The notes under the pieces were generated by a model that did not search any database, was not told the origin of the DNA, and was given only the letters and a program-made list of their open reading frames with translations. Both the position numbers and the translations under genes were made by a program. A stretch of 64,000 nucleotides of DNA. Origin: RPQJ01 sp963793675. Lineage in GTDB: Bacteria; Pseudomonadota; Gammaproteobacteria; Steroidobacterales; Steroidobacteraceae. Where the stretch lies: positions 434,001-498,000 of the forward strand of contig CAWCBA010000002.1 in NCBI GenBank assembly GCA_963793675.1. The letters are read 5' to 3'. Shown here piece after piece: positions 61,809-64,000 of this stretch (within the stretch, counting starts at the first letter, position 1; the number at the start of each line of letters is the position of its first letter).

Positions 61809-61880
61809 CAATCGGTGAGCGGGCAATCGGTGAGCGTCCCCTATTTTCCGGACAATCGGTGAGCGTCCCCTATTTTCCGC
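61809..61880. repeat. Direct repeats CAATCGGTGAGCGTCCCC..., REP-like
   Basis: Two full 27-base copies (61824-61850 and 61854-61880) beginning CAATCGGTGAGCGTCCCC and ending TATTTTCCG, 30 bases apart, preceded by a partial copy (61809-61820). The unit is the same as the arm of the 4034-4089 palindrome apart from AG for CA and one added T. The rest of the 61741-62039 gap holds no gene. Confidence 0.88.
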
Positions 61881-62039
61881 GGATCGACCGCCTGCAACCA
61901 GCGCATGTGCGCCTTGCCGCGATCCGAAATGAATGCCGGATCGTCCGCCCTTGACCCCGGACGCCTGTGCACATTCACGAATTGTCGTGCGCGCGGCGCG
62001 GGAGCACTCTTGAATCGAGCCCCTGACAGGGAGATTCAG

Positions 62040-62495
62040 ATGAGTCACATCCGCATCGTCGTCGCCGACCAGGCCGAAGCGATTTTTTACGACCTCAGTT
62101 CGCTCAAGGCACACCCCGTCGAAGTGGCTCGCCTGGCGGACCCTGCCGCCCATCTGCACAACCGGGACTTTTCCAGTGACCGGCCCGGCCGCTCGTATGA
62201 AAGCGTCGGTGGAGCACGTCACTCCGTCGAGCGTGAGAACGGCCCGCGGCAACGCGAGGCGGTGAAGTTCGCGAAAGAGATCGCCGGCAAGCTGGACCTG
62301 GACAGGCGCAACAAGGAGTACGAGCAGCTGATCGTCGTCGCCGGCGCACCGTTCCGCAGCTTGATGCGCAGCGAACTCTCGACCGACACGATGGCCTGCA
62401 TCGTGCACGAGGTGCCCAAGGATCTCGTCCACAGCCCGATCGAGGTCCTGCGCGAGCACCTGCCGGCCACAGCGCAGGAACTGAAGTCCGCCTGA
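62040..62495 (+). CDS. Host attachment protein family (PF10116-like)
   Basis: 151 residues from ATG 62040, preceded by AGGGAGA. MSHIRIVVADQAEAIFYDLS opens the protein; QREAVKFAKEIAGKLDLDRRNKEYEQLIVVAGAPFRSLMRSEL and HEVPKDLVHSPIEVLREHL follow. This is the pattern of the 'host attachment protein' family first noted in Agrobacterium and related to archaeal-type release-factor folds. Function in this organism unknown. No clear operon partner. Confidence 0.85.
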   Translation: MSHIRIVVADQAEAIFYDLSSLKAHPVEVARLADPAAHLHNRDFSSDRPGRSYESVGGARHSVERENGPRQREAVKFAKEIAGKLDLDRRNKEYEQLIVVAGAPFRSLMRSELSTDTMACIVHEVPKDLVHSPIEVLREHLPATAQELKSA

Positions 62496-62534
62496 TCAGG
62501 CTGGCGCCGCGTGTCGCACGCGGTCGAGCGAGCG

Positions 62535-63140
62535 TCACAACAACGCCGCGACCTCGGCGGCGGTCGCGCGCCGCATCGGCTTGCCATCGACCGGGCTGCA
62601 CGGCGACTGCCGGATGCCGTCCAGCGGGAAGACCACCGCGTCGAAGGCCTGGTGTCCGGCGACGAAGCGGAACGCCGGGAAGGCCACCGTGCGGTCGCGC
62701 TCGAAGCGCAAGCGCCGCTCGAGCGTTTCGTGCGGCACGCCGCGTTCCTCGAGCCGGATCGAGACGGCTTCGGCCGACTCCGAGAACAGGTGCAGGTGGA
62801 TGTCGGAATGCGCCGAGGCGGTGCCGGCGAGCACGGGCCCGACCAGGCGGGGATCGAACTCCGCCAGCAGGCGCATGGCCTGACAGGCCGAGCGACGCAG
62901 GTCCGCGATTTCGGCTTCGTGCCGGCCACCGGCGAACAGCCGCCGCCGCGCAAACAGCGCCGCCTCGATTTCGGTATTGCGCGGCAGGATCGCCGCGTCC
63001 ACGACGCCGAGCCGTGCAGCCGCCTTGCGCTTGGCGAACAGGAAATCGTCGATGCCCTGTTCGGCCATCACGCGCGCGGCTTCCTCGGCCACCGCCTGAC
63101 GCAACATCTCGGCGCGAGGGTTGGGTCTCTGTCGACTCAT
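62535..63140 (-). CDS. Conserved protein with nucleotidyltransferase-like motif
   Basis: 201 residues. N-terminal helical region RAEMLRQAVAEEAARVMAEQGIDDFLFAKRKAAARLGV is common in a gammaproteobacterial hypothetical family. The central GTASAHSDIHLHLFSESAEAV has a Ser-Asp-Ile-x-Leu pattern as in nucleotidyltransferases (GS-x-DIDL). The C-terminus contains RFVAGHQAFDAVVFPLDG. Start at ATG 63140. Downstream of mrcA on the same strand with 62 bases between. Function unproven. Confidence 0.72.
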   Translation of the reverse strand: MSRQRPNPRAEMLRQAVAEEAARVMAEQGIDDFLFAKRKAAARLGVVDAAILPRNTEIEAALFARRRLFAGGRHEAEIADLRRSACQAMRLLAEFDPRLVGPVLAGTASAHSDIHLHLFSESAEAVSIRLEERGVPHETLERRLRFERDRTVAFPAFRFVAGHQAFDAVVFPLDGIRQSPCSPVDGKPMRRATAAEVAALL

Positions 63141-63202
63141 TGAGCCTCCGAGCATACCGAATCGCGCCGCGCCGGCAACGGGCAGTGCGCGCGGTGCTGA
63201 GG

Positions 63203-64000
63203 TCAGAAGATGGATTCGTCTCCCGCAGCGGATTCGACCGCTTCCGCACCCACGCCGTCGTCGCTGAAGCCACCCATCCCGGGCTGCGGCGCGTATTGCT
63301 CGAGGAACGCCTCGAACAGCGCGCCGGGCGCTCCAGCACGCGCGGGTGCACCGCTCTCGCGCGAAACCCACATGCGCACCACGCCCGGCGGTTCCGGCTG
63401 GCGGTGCTCCGGCTTGTCGCGCAGCGCTTCCTGCATGAAGTAGATCCACATCGGCAGGGCGGTCCTGCCGCCTTCCTCGCGCTCGCCGAGCGAACGCTCC
63501 TGGTCGAATCCCAGCCAGACCGCAGCGGCGATGTCCGCGTTGAAGCCCACGAACCAGGTGTCGCGCCGGTCACTCGTCGTGCCGGTCTTGCCGGCGATGT
63601 CCTTGCGCTTGAGCGCAGCCGCTGCACGCTGGGCCGTGCCGCGCTGGATCACGTCAGTCATCATGTCCGTCATCACGAACGCGTTGGCCGGGCTGATCGC
63701 CTGCGGTGCGCGAGCTTCGCCAAGGCCTGCCGGCACGGTGGCAGCGCCGCCGGGAGCCTCGTCAGCAATGGCCGGCACGTCGTCCTGGACGGCAGCGAGG
63801 CCTCGCGGCCACTGGCGCTGCGGACTCGCCTGCCGCGTCGAAGGCGCACAGTGGGCACGCTCTGGCCGGCTCGGCGTGGAAGAGTTCCTTGCCGTCCGAG
63901 TCCTGCACCGACTGGATGAAATACGGCGTCACCAGCGCGCCGCCGTTGGCGAAGACCGCGAAGCCGCGCGCCATTTCGAGCGGCGTGACCTGCCCGGTGC
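63203..64000 (-). CDS. mrcA: Penicillin-binding protein 1A, C-terminal part, one frameshift
   Basis: The right edge cuts this gene; only the end of the transpeptidase domain is present. TGQVTPLEMARGFAVFANGGALVTPYFIQSV leads into a +1 shift at about 63820-63840. PQRQWPRGLAAVQ, PANAFVMTDMMTDVIQRGTA and DIAGKTGTTSDRRDTWFVGFNADIAAAVWLGFD follow, with the KTGT motif. The final region up to VESAAGDESIF is disordered. PBP1a rather than PBP1b by the KTGTTSDRRDTWFVGFN context. Confidence 0.92.

Overview
The window is a high-GC (about two thirds G+C by eye) gammaproteobacterial chromosome segment. The gene set (tonB-exbB-exbD, tatABC, trkAH, an aa3-type cytochrome oxidase cluster with ctaG/surf1/DUF2909, bioBFHCD, gmk-rpoZ-spoT-recG, rph-rdgB-hemW, host-attachment protein, BioH-BioC fusion) suggests the Xanthomonadales/Nevskiales/Steroidobacter side of the class. 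That placement is inference from gene content, not a phylogeny. It is core chromosome with small accessory scars rather than a phage or island.

Layout. 0-2.5 kb: TonB/ExbB/ExbD energy transduction and a GntR/UTRA regulator. 2.5-6.7 kb: three tandem POT-family peptide transporters, the first cut off and joined to the last codons of an amidohydrolase, the second frameshifted. 6.7-8.6 kb: dtd-tatA-tatB-tatC. 8.8-17.5 kb: TPR lipoprotein, PBP1b, TrkH, TrkA, UvrD. 17.6-28.2 kb: aa3 cytochrome c oxidase subunits and assembly factors, ending in heme O/A synthesis and a VanZ-like protein. 28.2-33 kb: biotin genes bioB-F-H-C-D. 33.1-38.6 kb: comF, nhaA, ubiA, recG, ridA. 38.6-44.1 kb: the usual gmk-rpoZ-spoT-(ridA)-recG order is interrupted by a Phd/VapC pair, a four-helix-bundle gene and an XRE/nucleotidyltransferase pair. 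44.1-48.8 kb: gmk, a scar where the 3' ends of a GDP-fucose synthase gene and an outer-membrane protein gene meet, a DUF885 peptidase-like protein, a YjdF-type membrane protein and a small zinc-ribbon gene. 48.9-53 kb: phasin, M13 metallopeptidase and two small families. 53.7-62.5 kb: yicC, PP2C phosphatase, rph-rdgB-hemW, an origin-like AT-rich DnaA-box region, rpmE, M48 metalloprotease, citrate synthase and a host-attachment-family protein. The window ends in a nucleotidyltransferase-like conserved gene and the 3' part of mrcA (PBP1a).

Two window-wide signals deserve attention. First, about twenty single-base frameshifts break otherwise normal housekeeping genes (uvrD, ctaA, bioD, bioF, bioC, comF, nhaA, recG, gmk, yicC, hemW, mrcA and others). 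Most are +1 and many fall in G/C runs, so they look like sequencing or assembly errors; I annotate those genes across the shift. Second, intergenic regions carry a recurrent G-rich repeat made of 9-base AGGAAGGNN units followed by GGGGTTA and GTCGGA. A separate REP-like family shares a GGGGACG..CACCGATT core and occurs at 4.0 kb and 61.8 kb.

From about 0 to 48 kb nearly all genes lie on the minus strand and from about 49 to 62 kb nearly all on the plus strand. I found no rRNA, no convincing tRNA, no CRISPR array and no intact transposase.
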